This document shows positions 11,151 to 22,315 of a DNA stretch of 64,000 bases, one piece after another. The translations under genes and the position numbers were made by a program. Numbering within the stretch: the first letter of the stretch is position 1; each line of letters starts with the position of its first letter. The notes under the pieces were generated by a model. The model was given only the letters and a program-made list of their open reading frames with translations, was not told where the DNA came from and ran no database searches. Source of the DNA: Helianthus annuus (Eukaryota; Streptophyta; Magnoliopsida; Asterales; Asteraceae); contig NC_035436.2 in NCBI RefSeq assembly GCF_002127325.2, positions 14,704,066 to 14,768,065 on the forward strand, given 5' to 3'.

Positions 11151-11925
11151 CTTTTCAAAAAGCCAATAAATCAATAAGTTGTTTCAAAAAGCTTAGCCAA
11201 ACATGCCCTTAGATAAAGAAACATTAGGAGTACAGATATTAAAAGGTTCCTTTTAGATTAATAGAATAAAAGTGATATAACCACATAGGGGGTGTTTGTT
11301 TTTTGTGAAAAGCTCTTTAGAACCTCTCATGTCTGCCCCACGCAGACCACGCGCAGACGTTTGAGTCTGCGGTGTGTTTGTTTTCTCGAAGACCTTTCAT
11401 TAAAAAAGTCTGCGAGACCTCTTCTTGGGACAGATGTGGACTCCCCTCTTCTAGCTTCTTCTCTAATTCTCTTCCCCTCTCCTCTGCCATAGTGCCATTT
11501 CATAACACAAATCTTCAACCCTAACATCTTCTTCTCCTCCACCCCTTCCTCCTCCCACCAGTCACCCCTCACCCTTGATAGGATTATAATCTTCCTCTTT
11601 TGCCGTATGCATATTTATCTACTGTAATTTTTTTGTGATACCTATAGTATTCACATAGACTTCATATGCTTCAAAGTCATATTTTTTTCTAAACATTTTT
11701 GGCAGTTGGATGCTGTAGCATTCCGTGAGTTGAGAGTTGATACGTCTGTCAAGGAAAACATTAATAATAAAAAAGAAGAAGAAAGTATTACCTCCCGTGG
11801 TCTAAGAAGATGACTTGTGTAAGTATACACTACATGATTTTGTTGAATTTAGCTGTTAGATTAATAGTCCAGTAGATAGCACTTAGAGTTTAGTTTATTA
11901 GATGAGGTTGCCTCCTTTATAAATA

Positions 11926-12377
11926 GGAAAATTGGTTTTTAATAAACCAATCTTTGTCCCGTTGGTAAATAATAATCTTACCTACGTAATTGGTATACAA
12001 TAATCCTATCTATCAACATGTTGGTACTCAATGAACTTCCGTTAATTTTTTTTAACTAAAGTTAGTTTTTAAGTTTTATTTATTACACAAAAAGTCCTTG
12101 TAGTTGTAATTTACTAGTTTTAACTATTTTATAAAACAAAAAGACCTCAAGGGACTGTAATTTACTAGTTTTAAAATAGTTAAAACTAGTAAATTACAAC
12201 TACAGGGGCTGTTTATGTAATAAATAAAACTTAAAAACTAACTCCAGTTAAAAAAAATTTACGGAAGTTCATTGAGTACCAACATGTTGATAGGTAGCAT
12301 TATTGTATACCAATTACGTAGGTAAGATTATTATTTACCAACGGGACAAAGGTTGGTTTATTAAAAACCAATTTTCC
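11926..12377. mobile_element. Mutator-type fold-back MITE with 9-bp target duplication
   Basis: A 452-bp element that is almost one large inverted repeat: arms of about 200 bp starting GGAAAATTGGTTTTTAATAA pair with the right half. It is flanked by TTATAAATA at 11917-11925 and 12378-12386, a perfect 9-bp duplication typical of Mutator transposition. It has no coding capacity. Such near-perfect fold-backs can be transcribed into hairpin RNA. Confidence 0.9.
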
Positions 12378-12419
12378 TTATAAATACATACCAACTCGAT
12401 GACGTACATACATAACAAA

Positions 12420-12719
12420 GAGTTAACTACTGTTTTCGTCCCTGTGGTTTGTCAAAAATCACTATTTCAGTCCATTAGTTTAAAAATTGCGATTTCAATC
12501 CCTGCTGTTTCACTTTCGTAACCATTTCAATCCACCTCGTAACCATTTCAGTCCCTATACTTAACAGAATAATGGATTGAAATGGTTACGAAAGTGAAAC
12601 CACAGGGACTTAAATGGTTACGAAAGTGAAACAGCAGGGACTGAAATCGCAATTTTTAAACTAATGGTCTGAAATAGTGATTTTTGACAAACCACAGGGA
12701 CGAAAACAATAATTAACTC
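12420..12719. mobile_element. Mutator-type MITE, GTCCCTGTGG terminal family, 9-bp target duplication
   Basis: A 300-bp inverted repeat from GAGTTAACTACTGTTTTCGT to its imperfect complement ending TAATTAACTC. CATAACAAA occurs on both sides (12411-12419 and 12720-12728). Terminal motifs with TCGTCCCTGTGGTTTG resemble those of the elements at 16843, 51048 and 63115, suggesting one mobilising transposase family. Confidence 0.9.
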
Positions 12720-12825
12720 CATAACAAATATATACTACTTCATCTTTGGTCCTTAGTATGTCTCTGTCTCTCTGATTAGAGCCTGCCATTTGAGACAACT
12801 AAGAAAAAAGGTACTGTCAAGAAAT

Positions 12826-12945
12826 CGGTGATATATCAGTCCAAAATTGGTCAAATATCGGTCAATATCGTCGATAATATCGCTACCGATATTTTGCACC
12901 GATATCTCACCAGGAGACCGATAACCGATATATATCGGCGATATT
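12826..12945. repeat. CGATAT-motif block
   Basis: About 120 bp dominated by ATATCGG and CCGATAT in both orientations, giving many small dyads. No ends or target duplication could be assigned. It resembles in style the CGGATATCCG and CGGTACCGG blocks elsewhere in the window. Confidence 0.5.
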
Positions 12946-13519
12946 AACTACATAGCACACAATCTAAACCAATAAATCTTTGGTGCGATAATGAGACAAC
13001 TATTCACACGAGTAATCTAGCATTCCATGAAAGAACCAAATGTATTGAAGTAGACTGTTACTTCACTCAAGAGAAGGTTGAAGACCGGAGGATATACTAT
13101 TTCATCTTTTGTTCTTAGTCTGTCTTTGATAGCATTTGCTTTTGAATTTTATCTTATGGTTTTATTCATTTTCATTTTACAGGTCCTCATCATCGTTTAG
13201 AGATGAGATTGATGTGCTGTTAATGTAAAACATGGAATAAATGATTTAAAAAAATGTTATTATCATTTTATGAATATTATTTCAGTATTGTATAACTATT
13301 ATTTATGTTTGAATGTTGAAATATTCTTTTAAGTTTAATAAAATCAGTTTATTTATATTTTAGTTTATTTCAGCAGTTTGCAGAAGTTAAAAAACAAACA
13401 GTCTTCTTCTTGCAGACTGCAGAGGTTTGATCCACCTCTTCAGCTACAGATGTCTGCAGATGTGGTCCGCAAACTGCAGACATTTTACCTTTGAAAAAAC
13501 AAACAGCACCATAGTAATT

Positions 13520-13910
13520 TACTCTTTTGAATAAAAAATAAGAGGGAGCCATCAAATCTTTGGTCATACAGTTTCTTTGAGAAGAATGGAAGAAATATAT
13601 ATTTGTCCTTTGACATACCCAACAACACAACAATAACATTGCTCATCTTACTTCAAAGTTCAGACCGCCATAGTTCATAGTATAATCTCATTTTGAAACC
13701 ACCGCCGTCACCAACCACTGAACCCAAAGTCCAAACCCTACCGTTTTCATGTCAGCTGCATCTTTATTCAGTTAGCTGTTCATTTTCAATCAGTCACTTG
13801 AGTGCAACTAGTACGAATCCTAAACCTAAGTCTTTCTTTATTTGCATCTGATTATAAATTATCTGAATATCTCCATGCATCCCCTTTCAAACGCTGGTGT
13901 CACTCTCAAT
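13520..13910 (+). promoter_or_regulatory. Upstream/5' UTR region of gene copy A, shared with copy B
   Basis: This stretch is clearly similar to 37545-37890 upstream of copy B, including the runs around CATCAAATCTTTGGTC, AACATTGCTCATCTTACTTC and AACCACTGAACCCAAA. Conservation across the duplication suggests promoter and 5' UTR sequence. The coding exon of both copies is preceded by a TGCAG acceptor, so a 5' UTR exon here joined by a long intron is likely. The transcription start cannot be placed. Confidence 0.55.
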
Positions 13911-13917
13911 CGTGTTA

Positions 13918-14842
13918 GACTATGGGGTATGGGGCGGGGGTTTGGGCGTGGGTTGGGGGAAAACGCCCAAGCCACCACCCCGGGTGGGCTTGGGTTGGGA
14001 CGTGGCCCTTGGGGCTTGGGTTTCAAGCCGGGCGTGGGGCGGTCATGACATCCTAGCTGGAAGCCTCCTATTCGCTGACCCCGCCATGTCATAGCATGTC
14101 ATTTCAAAAGTTTGAATTTTAAATTCAAACCGTTTGGTCAAGCCAGGCGGTCACCCAACCCCAACATCCCCTATAAATGTAACCCCCAACTCCACCGGGT
14201 GGTCCATCCCAAACCGTCACTATCCACCGCTACCCCACCGGCTACCCACTTGATCCCACGAAACCGCTACCCAACCCGAAGAAGATGGCATCTTGGACCC
14301 ACGAGGAAGAATTGGCCCTCGTCACATGACCGCCACAACCTCAACGCGTGCCAACATAAATGGCGCGAGCTACGGCCCAAGCTCGATCGTTTCAAGGCTT
14401 ACTACGAAGCTGTTCCGAGCGGCGATTTAAGCCACGAGGACCGGGTGGCGGTGGCGAACATTGAATTTCTAGGCAAGGAGCGTAAGGCGTTCGACAAGAT
14501 CGCCCTTTTTGAAATTTATCTAACGCTCTAGGTTTTTTATTTTGTAATTTTTAGGTATTATGTAATTTTTAGGATTTATGTAATTTTTAGGTTTTTTATT
14601 TTGTAATTTTTAGGTATTATCTAATGAAATTTTAGGTTTTTTTTTTTTTTATAAATGTTGTGTGAATTTTATAATTTTTTTGTAATTTTTTTTAAATAAT
14701 CTGCCAAGCGGTGCACCCAACCCAAGCCCAACCCACGCCCCGCTATACCCCACGGACACGTCACCAGGCGGTGGGGGGGCTCCAATTCCAGGTGTCAACT
14801 CATGCCCCAAGCCCAACCCAAGCCCCACCATATCCCACGGTC
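13918..14842. mobile_element. PIF/Harbinger deletion derivative with TTA target duplication
   Basis: The termini GACTATGGGGTATGGGG and, on the other strand, GACCGTGGGATATGG are flanked by TTA at 13915-13917 and 14843-14845, the target preference of PIF/Harbinger. Subterminal GC-rich blocks (GGGCTTGGGTTGGG type) occur at both ends. It contains a degraded piece of the element's Myb-like ORF1 and no transposase. It sits in the presumed 5' intron or promoter region of gene copy A. A relative with the same ends lies at 36762-37488. Confidence 0.85.
14285..14531 (+). pseudogene. Fragment of Harbinger ORF1 (Myb/SANT-like DNA-binding protein)
   Basis: The frame starts MASWTHEEELALV, the first helix of a SANT/Myb-like domain, then meets a stop at about 14327-14329. 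In another frame the sequence continues RHNLNACQHKWRELRPKLD, matching the third-helix region with its KWREL signature, followed by an acidic tail ending at TAG 14531. The middle helix is missing, so a deletion with a frameshift has fused the two ends. In active elements this protein helps the transposase bind the ends. Confidence 0.6.
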
Positions 14843-14845
14843 TTA

Positions 14846-15800
14846 GGTTGGCGGATTGAAACGTGAACCCGACCTATATTATTATTTCTGTAACCTGCAC
14901 ACACATAAATTCGGGTCAACCCAAACACAACTTGTTTAACCCATTTTTTAAATGAGTCATACATGTTGACGAGAAATAAGCAGGTTGTTAGTTGTAGGTG
15001 GGTTATTGGTAACTCGTTTACAGGTAAGTAATGTGACAAAACTAACATTATTACGACCAACCATGTAAAACGGAAAACGGGAAAACGAAAAAAATAAAAT
15101 TGTTTTTTTTTTTTATCCTAACTACTTAAACGGGTTAATGGGTCAACCCGCATTTTATACAAGTCAAGCTGAACCTGTTTTTAATACGGGTCAACCTAAA
15201 CTCGGCCCGTTTTTAAACCTGTAATATTTCGTGTTCGGGTTGTGTTTTGGTTCGTGTCAAGAATTATCACTTTCAAACCTTATTCTCTTAAAGAAAATTA
15301 AAATAATATATGGGTGCTGATAGAGGTACCCATCTCACAGATACCTTGCAGAGTTGCGGATGGGGCCGCCATTAAAAAACCACTTTTCCTCTCACATTAG
15401 GGGTATGTTCAGAAGAGGGTAGTATAGACACACCCAATATATTTATTTATATATTAAAAATATTGATGGTGTGTGTGGGCGGCCCACATTAGGGGTATGT
15501 TCAGAAGAGGGGTGTCAAACGTGTCGGGTTGGTGGGTTGAAATGTTCAACCCGAACCCCACCCATATTATTATTCGGGTCAAACATTTCAACCTTAACCG
15601 ATCCATATAAATTCAGGTCAACCAGAACCCGACCCGTTTAACCCATATTTTTAAATGAGTCATACAAGTTGACGATTTATAAGCGAGTTCTTGGGTTTAA
15701 GCGGGTTATCGATAACATGTTTAATGTGAGTATAAGTGTATATACCATTGTATTTTGATATAATATACATATAATTTTTTTTTCTAGTGCATCGCTATTT
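14846..15800. other. Non-coding stretch with AACCCG/CGGGTT repeat blocks
   Basis: Two blocks (about 14860-15250 and 15510-15720) are rich in CGGGTCAACCCG-like dyads and share phrases such as AAATGAGTCATACA and GTTGACGA. They look like two copies of one MITE family. Between them 15400-15480 matches 38158-38235 of copy B (CACATTAGGGGTATGTTC), so the gene duplication includes this intron-like stretch. No coding frame was seen. Confidence 0.5.
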
Positions 15801-15951
15801 ATAAATAGCGGGCGCCATTTGACAACTATGGCTCTGATTTAGAATGAGACATTTAGCATGATGCTGCCAGTTGCTTTCTAATCTTTTAGTTAGAAGTGGC
15901 TATCTTTTCGCTAGTAATAGTCATCTTGTTTGATTGCAGATTGGTTAAAAT

Positions 15952-18516
15952 ATGGTCAAGAGAAAGAAAGATGCCTCGAATTCGTATCCACTAACTAAGG
16001 AGGTTTGTGTAGTGAACTTTCTACATAATTTCTTAATGGACCTATGTGTTTGTTGTTGTACCCCCTATGTACACGAGCGTATAAAAAAAGTATGTGTGTA
16101 TTAGTCTCTTTTTTGATGATATACAGTGTATAATGTTGTTCGTTCAGGAGTTATATTATGCTGAGGTGCAGATTAAATACCACATAGCAGTAGCAACAGT
16201 AATCCGGGATAGGTTGGGACCCGGTTTTGAGTTATTTCGGGGCACGTGTTTCGGACATTGGCTAGATGTACAATCTACATCTACTGACTCGGCTTTAGTC
16301 CATCTGATGCTACAGAATGAATACACCCCGATCCCGGTTATGCATCAAAACACATTATTTTTTCGTGTTGGAGGTCAGGAATTGCGGTTTGGACCTCAAG
16401 AGTTTTGCCTCATTACAGGAATGCGATTCGGTCCTCATCATTGGGAATATGGAAGGGTAGATTCAACATTTCGAGAGAGGGTATTTGGTCATGCAGGTAG
16501 ACCAAAGGTTCGGGATCTCAAACACGTCTTTCATCACTCTCTTGATGAGTTATCGGACCTTGATGCAGTACGGATTTGTCTGTTGATGATGGTTGAGGTC
16601 GGATTCATGGCCAAAAATACCTGTCTTATGGTTGACTTGATTCTTCTAGAACTAGTTGAGGATCTGGACTCATGGAACACATTTCCATGGGGTTCATACG
16701 TCTGGAACTGTTTGTACAAGCGCCTACATAATGCGGTGGCAAAGCGTTCTGCTCGAGGCCGTTATACACCAACTTTTTATACGCTTAGTGGATTTATTTG
16801 GGCCTTTAAGGTTATGTTGTTTTCTTCAACTTTTTTTTATAAGAGTAAAATGGCATTTTCGTCCCTGAGGTTTGGCCAGTTTTGTGACTTTCGTCCAAAG
16901 GTTTGTTTTTCCGCATCTTGATCCAAAAGGTTTGAAATCTTGCCATTTTCATCCAACTTGTTAATCCCATCCTTTTATCTCTGTTAAGTCAGGGGTATTT
17001 CCATCTTTTTTGTTAACTTAAAGGGCAATCCGGTCTTTTTCACTTTATGTACAAGCATTTAGCATAATGTCCAAGCATTCAAAAGACCAAATTGCCCTTT
17101 AATTTTACCAAAAGACTAAAATACCCTTGATCTAACGGAGAAAAATGGATGGAGTTAACGGGCCGAAGAAAATGGAAGATTTTTATGCCTTTTGGATCCA
17201 GGTGCGGAAAAACAAACCTTTGGACGAAAATGGCATTTTACACTTTTTTTTTAAATTATAGTTTAATTTTCTGAAAATTATTTTATTATGATTTTCTAGA
17301 TATGGATCTTCGAGGTTTTCCCTTACGCTAAGACGTTTGCTATCAAGCACGATGGGATTCCCAGAGCCATCGGCTGGGGCAAGAACAAGTGTATATCGTG
17401 GAAGCTTGCACTGCCATTTGTCACGAAAGCCACAGTGGTATGTTGTATGTACGTTAGTTTTTCTTGTCTTTTCAATTATTGTATCGGTATTACTTAATTA
17501 AGTGTGCTATTAATTTTCAGCCTGGATTTGAGCCGCTACCAATGTTGACACCAACTCCCGAAGAGTGTGCCACTGATTGGTGGCGGGCAAGCTGTCAGTT
17601 TTTTGACAGCTATGCTAATGATTCTTTGCCGCTGTTGAAGACGCCACGCTTATCATCGCCACCTCAGCTGTCGGTTATGGTCCGTGACCAGCTGGCAGAG
17701 GACATTGCTGACCCCACCACTGGTCACCAAAGTACGGGGTCGAGGACGAATATGGAGAAAACAATGGATAAGTTACAGAAGCCGTTGGTTATGACACGTT
17801 GCATGAGTTTAGAAGAGCGCGTTGATGTAAATATCCTGAACTCTTCTTTTCTTTGCTTGAAAATCTTATGAAATTTGTTTCTGACGCAGGAGCTATTGAA
17901 GGCCAGGCGACCACATTGTCAAAAGACAGAGATGCCAACGACCTCAGACTTGTTTGGTCCTTCGGATCACACAGAGACTATTAATGAGGGAATGGTTTCA
18001 TGTCAGTCTGACATGATTTGTGTCCAAGGCTACAACGTAAAGCAAAGTGTTGCACCGATTCTCGAATCCATTTTAAAGAAACACGGTGACATTGCAGCAG
18101 ATTGCCTGTTCAAACCAGCTTCTATGAGATCATCTTTCCTTGAGATCGTTTGCGAAGCAGTCAGTCGAATTCAAACCAATGATGGTATTCACAAAATAGA
18201 AGAAATAGAACAGCAAGTGCTAGTTGCAGAAGCAGCCAACGTTAATGTTTCATGGCTTCGAGTTCACTTGGACACCATCCGCGCCAATAGGAAGTGTTGT
18301 TTGCTTATGGAAATGAAAGCAAACACAAGTTTGGTTAAAAAAGCCGCCTTAATGGATCTGAGAGAGAGTTGCGTGGAGCTCATGGCTGCGCAAGAACGGT
18401 TTGCAAAGGCGGAAAAATGTGTGAGAGTACTTAATCTTGTTGAAAATAATATAAATGATAACATCTTGGAATCTAAAGGTGGTATAGACTCATGGGCAAG
18501 ACAACTAGATTTGTAG
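15952..18516 (+). CDS. DUF1985-like plus PEARLI-4-like protein, copy A (five exons, 594 aa)
   Basis: Five exons read through with GT-AG introns: 15952-16002, 16148-16810, 17300-17437, 17521-17826 and 17890-18516, 1785 bp in total, no internal stop. The start MVKRKKDASNSYPLTKE follows a TGCAG acceptor. Residues about 45-285 look like a DUF1985-type domain (LFRGTCFGHWLD, FFRVGGQELRFGPQEFCLITG, GFIWAFK then WIFEVFPYA), known mainly from plant Ulp1/transposon-associated proteins. Residues about 434-580 resemble the PEARLI-4 'phospholipase-like' domain (VKQSVAPILESIL, HGDIAADC, SWLRVHLDTI), predicted helical and partly coiled coil; despite the name no catalytic lipase motif is visible. The function is unknown. 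All four introns align with copy B. Intron 2 contains a MITE. The domain calls are from memory of family motifs. Confidence 0.8.
16843..17243. mobile_element. Mutator-type MITE in intron 2 of gene copy A
   Basis: A 401-bp stretch begins GAGTAAAATGGCATTTTCGT and ends with the near-perfect complement GACGAAAATGGCATTTTACAC. The interior also pairs (CCAAAGGTTTG, TAACTTAAAGGGCAAT). Flanks are T-rich and a clean 9-bp duplication cannot be read. It lies wholly inside the intron, so the coding frame is unaffected. Copy B lacks it and has a different insertion in the same intron. Confidence 0.8.
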
Positions 18517-18901
18517 GCTAACTAGATCGTGCTAGGATGTGTAATAATTACAAGATTGCCCTGACCCTGAAATACCTTATATATTCTCAAACGGGGCGAG
18601 ACCCCCATTTTCAAAGACGGGGGTTAAATTGTGTCTGTGTATATAGTCGTAAACTCGAGAAAATGTAATATGCACAACTTTGGTAAAACTGTTGTATCGG
18701 AAACACCATTTCTCGTGCTATGAATTTATCCTTTGTAGAGTCTTTGTAGTTTTAAAAATATATTAATGTTTATCAAACTGGCTTTAATACGAAACCAAAT
18801 TAATCCGAAAATGGCAGAAATTTGAACCTAAGATTCAATAAGTTATGGTAAAGATAGAGATTTCTTGATTGTCAAACTGTTAGAAAAACTGTTATCAGGC
18901 A
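18517..18901 (+). other. 3' UTR and flank of gene copy A
   Basis: The first 180 bp resemble the sequence after the stop codon of copy B (AGGCTAACTA, GGGGCGAGACCC, TAGTCGTA, TGCACAACT), so the duplication extends to about 18700. The rest up to the Mutator element shows no feature. No canonical AATAAA was found close to the stop. Confidence 0.5.
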
Positions 18902-19614
18902 TCCCTACCAAGGGAAAAGATCAAATAGGAAGTTAATTTTCGCTAGGAAGGATAGGAAGCCATAGGATTATGACATGTGGCAAATTTTAAAATAAAGAAA
19001 AAGGGTATTTTAGTCAATCCAACTCCTTCTTCTTCCTTTTTCAAAACCCAGTAAATTTAAAAACCCACCATTTTCAAAACCCACCATCTTCAACTATTTC
19101 TTCACTTTCTATCTCAATAATCACTACATTATAGTGCGATTTTCATCACCAATCAATGATTCAGAACCCGATCAACGTGTTTTTCAGCTTTTTTTTGAAG
19201 AAAACCCAGTTTAATTTCATAAAAAAATCTCGTTTTTTCCGGTGATTTTGGAGATAATCACTCGATTCGTTCGATTCGAGCGTTGATAAGTGTTTCTATC
19301 ATTCAAATTTTGTCAATTGATGAAGAAATCGGCTTCGATCCATGTAAGAAATTCTTTAATTTCATTTTCACGATCTGGGTTTTTGATTTAGTCATTGCGT
19401 TTTACGATCTTTGCGAGGGTCTGGGGGCGGCAGCTCCCGGTAGCGGGGTCCCAGGGGCGGCAGCCCCTGGCGGGGTCCAAGGGGCAGAGCCCCTGGCTGG
19501 GGTTGAATTGCTGTACTAAAAACGCATCAGAAAAATTAATTTTCCAGAAATTGGCTCATTTCGACGACAGTAATTCGTAGACAATTCAGACAGTTCACAG
19601 TGACAGACAGTTTT

Positions 19615-20150
19615 ATGTGTCCATTGCGTTTTAGAAATAAGAGAGTTTTATGTGGTTTCTGGCTATTGCGTTTTAGAAAAAAACACATTTTTAAGTGTTT
19701 TTAGTCATTGCGTTTTAGGTAAAACACATTTTTAGGTGTTTTTTTAAGTGTTTTCTGGCCATTGCGTTTTACATATAAGATATTTCTTTGTGTTTTTTGT
19801 GCATTGCGTTTTAGGTTAAACATTTTTTTATGTGTTTTCTGGCCATTGCGTTTTACAAATAAGACATTTTTGTGTGTTTTCTGCCTATTGCGTTTTACAT
19901 ATAAGACATTTCTTTGTGTTTTTTGTGCATTGCGTTTTAGGTTAAACACTTTTTTGTGTGTTTTCTGGCCATTGCGTTTTACAAATAAGACATTTCTGTG
20001 TGTTTTCTGGCCATTGCGTTTTACAAATAAGACATTTCTGTGTGTTTTTGGTGGATTGCGTTTTAGAAAAATGTCATTTTTTAGGTTTTTTTTTTTCATT
20101 GCGTTTTACGAAACTGGTGGACTTTCTATTGCGTTTTACGCAACTGGGTT
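19615..20150. repeat. Minisatellite, about 42-bp unit with CATTGCGTTTTA
   Basis: At least ten diverged copies of a unit built from ATTGCGTTTTACAAATAAGA plus a T/G-rich spacer, for example at 19760, 19800, 19847, 19887, 19927, 19970, 20011 and 20053. The period is close to 42 and thus divisible by three, which creates long artificial reading frames on both strands. It lies inside the Mutator-like element and was probably carried with it. Confidence 0.9.
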
Positions 20151-20455
20151 TAATTTTTTTTTTTAAATATAGCAATAGTATACTCGTTTTAAAGATAAAA
20201 AAACGCTCGTTTTTTTGGTGCAATTTTTATAAAAAAATAATGTCGTATGAAAGAGTTATTAACGTTTAAAAAATGGGGGGGAATTGGAGGAGAGAGAAAC
20301 TATTGGCTTGGATTGACTAGAATGCCCTTGAACAAACTCACGCGCCTCTTTTCTTCCTTTCAATTTCCCTGATTTAATCTTAGCATTTGATTAACTTAAT
20401 GGATGGTCAAGATCACTTCCTATCCTTCCTAGCCAAATAAACTTCCTATTGTATC

Positions 20456-20460
20456 TCCAC
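20456..20460. repeat. Tekay target-site duplication, left copy
   Basis: TCCAC immediately before the left LTR, matched by TCCAC at 31852-31856 after the right LTR. A perfect 5-bp duplication shows a single, intact integration. Confidence 0.95.
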
Positions 20461-20999
20461 TGTAACACCCCGTGTTTTCCAAAAGTCAAAGTCAAAGTCA
20501 AGTGTTGACTGTTATTGGAATTAAAGATTAATGAAGATTAATTTCATTTTAGTTTCATTTTGATTTTCGTATTATTTGGAGTAAGTGTTGTATAATTAAA
20601 CTAATCGACCGATAATCGAACTGTGAATCAACGACCGACTGTGAATGATAGGAAGTAACAATGCAATAAAGCTAGTCAATCAATAATCAAGCTAATCAAA
20701 TCAATCATCAAACTCAAGTGTGGGGATTTTAGTACTTTTATACGTATGTGTGTGCCTTATGTGTTACTTGTGCGTGTTTACTTTATGTTAAAGTGTGTGG
20801 TGAATCAATCAAATCAATCAAGACTCAAAGGTGAATCAAACTCAATGGAAATCAAACCCGAAATGGTTGTAAGGATGCTTGTATGTTAGATATAGTAGTT
20901 GGAACTAAAAGTAATTTGATTAGGAATTCTATCATCCTCAAATCATCGTTCATCGAAGTCGAAATATCGAAAATCGTCGCGAAACACTCAAAAACCAGG

Positions 21000-22315
21000 C
21001 AAGCCGATCGAACAGGGCAACCTGATCGAACAGGCTAGCCGATCGAACAGGCTGTTCGATCGGACAGCTGCTCGATCAGGGATGCTGTTCGATCAGCTGA
21101 CCCTTTCCTCTTTTGGAAGCCTATAAATAGGGCTGTCCTTGTCAAGCTTTCCACTTTTGGAAAAGCTCTGACCGACCAGCCTCTTCTTCTCACTAAATCT
21201 CAGATTTCTCTCAAACCGGTAAGTATTTCGCTCTAATTCTTGTACGTTTTTGTTCATTAATCGATTCTCCATCTTTCTATCTTTCAAAATCTGAATTTCA
21301 TCCATGAAATCACCAAGATCTAGGTGTTCTTGAGTGATGTCATCATGGTGTTCTTGGTGTTCATCAAGAACTTCATGTTCTTGACTTCATTCAACCATGA
21401 ATAAGCTAGATCTAACCGATTTCCACATCAATAACTTAAAATCTTCCAAAGATCTTAACATTTCACGGTGGAAAAGGATTGGAAGATGGGTTTTCATCTA
21501 TCTTTCAACTCTTTTACACTCAAACCGGTGAAAACGAGCTTGAACCGATTTATAAATCAATCTAAACAAACACATGGTTCAGGATTCGGGTTCTACCGAG
21601 AGATATACCGATTTCGGGTTAAACGTTAAACTTAGGTTCCAAACCGTCTCTGACCGAATTTGGGTGATTCCTGCTCGAGTCAGTAGGCTAAGTGGGAACT
21701 TCAGTTTTGTGGTTCAACTCGTAGTCAAAATATCTCCAAATCACACCAAGTAACGGGAATAACCAAGTGTTAGGTGATAAGTTAACCGAGTCGAGAAGCT
21801 GGCCGAACGGCTAGGCTGTTCGATCGAACAGCCCAACCGAACGACTATGCCAGCCGATCGGTTAGGCTAACCGATCGACTAGCACTTAGTCCCACAAACT
21901 CACAAAAGTGTAGTATTGACGAGGTACTGTTCGATCGACTACGCCACCCGATTGTAATCATTACTGCTCGGATCATGAGATACTATACTTCAAAACACTT
22001 AGACTTTTCGAAACATTGGAATGTCACCCGATCGAACATGCCAACCGATCGAGTGACATATTTGAAAACAATGAAGTGCTAGCCGATCGGTTGGGCTAAC
22101 CGATCGAACAGCTGTTCGATCGGCCAACTTGAAAGGTAGTACAAACCATCATACACAAACACATCCTTCACATCAAAGGAAGAAACAATCCACTTGAAGG
22201 AACCAGCCGATCGAGCCAGCCGGCCGATCGAATGGATGTTCGAACGGACCTTCAAACCAATCGAACAGCCCACTCGATCGAACTGCTGTCCGACCGAATG
22301 GCCTACTCGATCCAA
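21000..22315. repeat. CGATCGAACAG dyad arrays in the Tekay LTR
   Basis: More than twenty copies of CCGATCGAACAG, CTGTTCGATCGG and variants such as CCGATCGGTTAGG in both orientations, clustered at 21000-21100 and 21790-22315. Several pairs form perfect dyads, for example around 21047-21065, 21818-21834 and 22106-22122. The same array is present in the right LTR at +8594. Confidence 0.9.
21122..21130 (+). promoter_or_regulatory. TATA box of Tekay 5' LTR
   Basis: TATAAATAG in a GC-containing setting, followed by GGGCTGTCC. Transcription would be expected to begin about 25-35 bp downstream, near 21150-21160, which makes U3 about 690 bp. The same box is at 29716-29724 in the right LTR. The start itself is inferred. 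Confidence 0.65.

Larger units (their letters stand above)
11285..13515. mobile_element. hAT-like non-autonomous element, nested by other MITEs
   Basis: The left end (TAGGGGGTGTTTGTTTTTTG) and the reverse complement of the right end (TATGGTGCTGTTTGTTTTTT) form imperfect terminal inverted repeats of the type common in plant hAT elements. CTGCAGAC-like motifs recur near both ends (11330-11420 and 13375-13490). No clear 8-bp target duplication is visible, so the boundaries are tentative. No transposase frame was found. Two Mutator MITEs and a CGATAT-rich block lie inside. Confidence 0.45.
18912..20460. mobile_element. Mutator-like element, split two bases from its right end by the Tekay element
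   Basis: The left terminus is GGGAAAAGATCAAATAGGAAG; the right terminus is CTATTGTATCTCCAC here plus CC at 31857-31858, beyond the Tekay insertion. The target duplication TCCCTACCAA (10 bp) is at 18902-18911 and 31859-31868. Subterminal GCTAGGAAGGATAGGAAG is repeated inverted near 20420. Total length without the insertion is about 1.55 kb. It holds a minisatellite and a GC-rich block (19425-19500) of AGGGGCGGCAGCCCCTGG type; no transposase. Confidence 0.88.

Noticed and set aside
19701..20269. Long frames on both strands (up to 134 codons) with repeating KRNGQKTHK-like or FLCVFWPLRF-like peptides
   Set aside because: They arise from a minisatellite whose period is a multiple of three; no start context, splice signals or family similarity.
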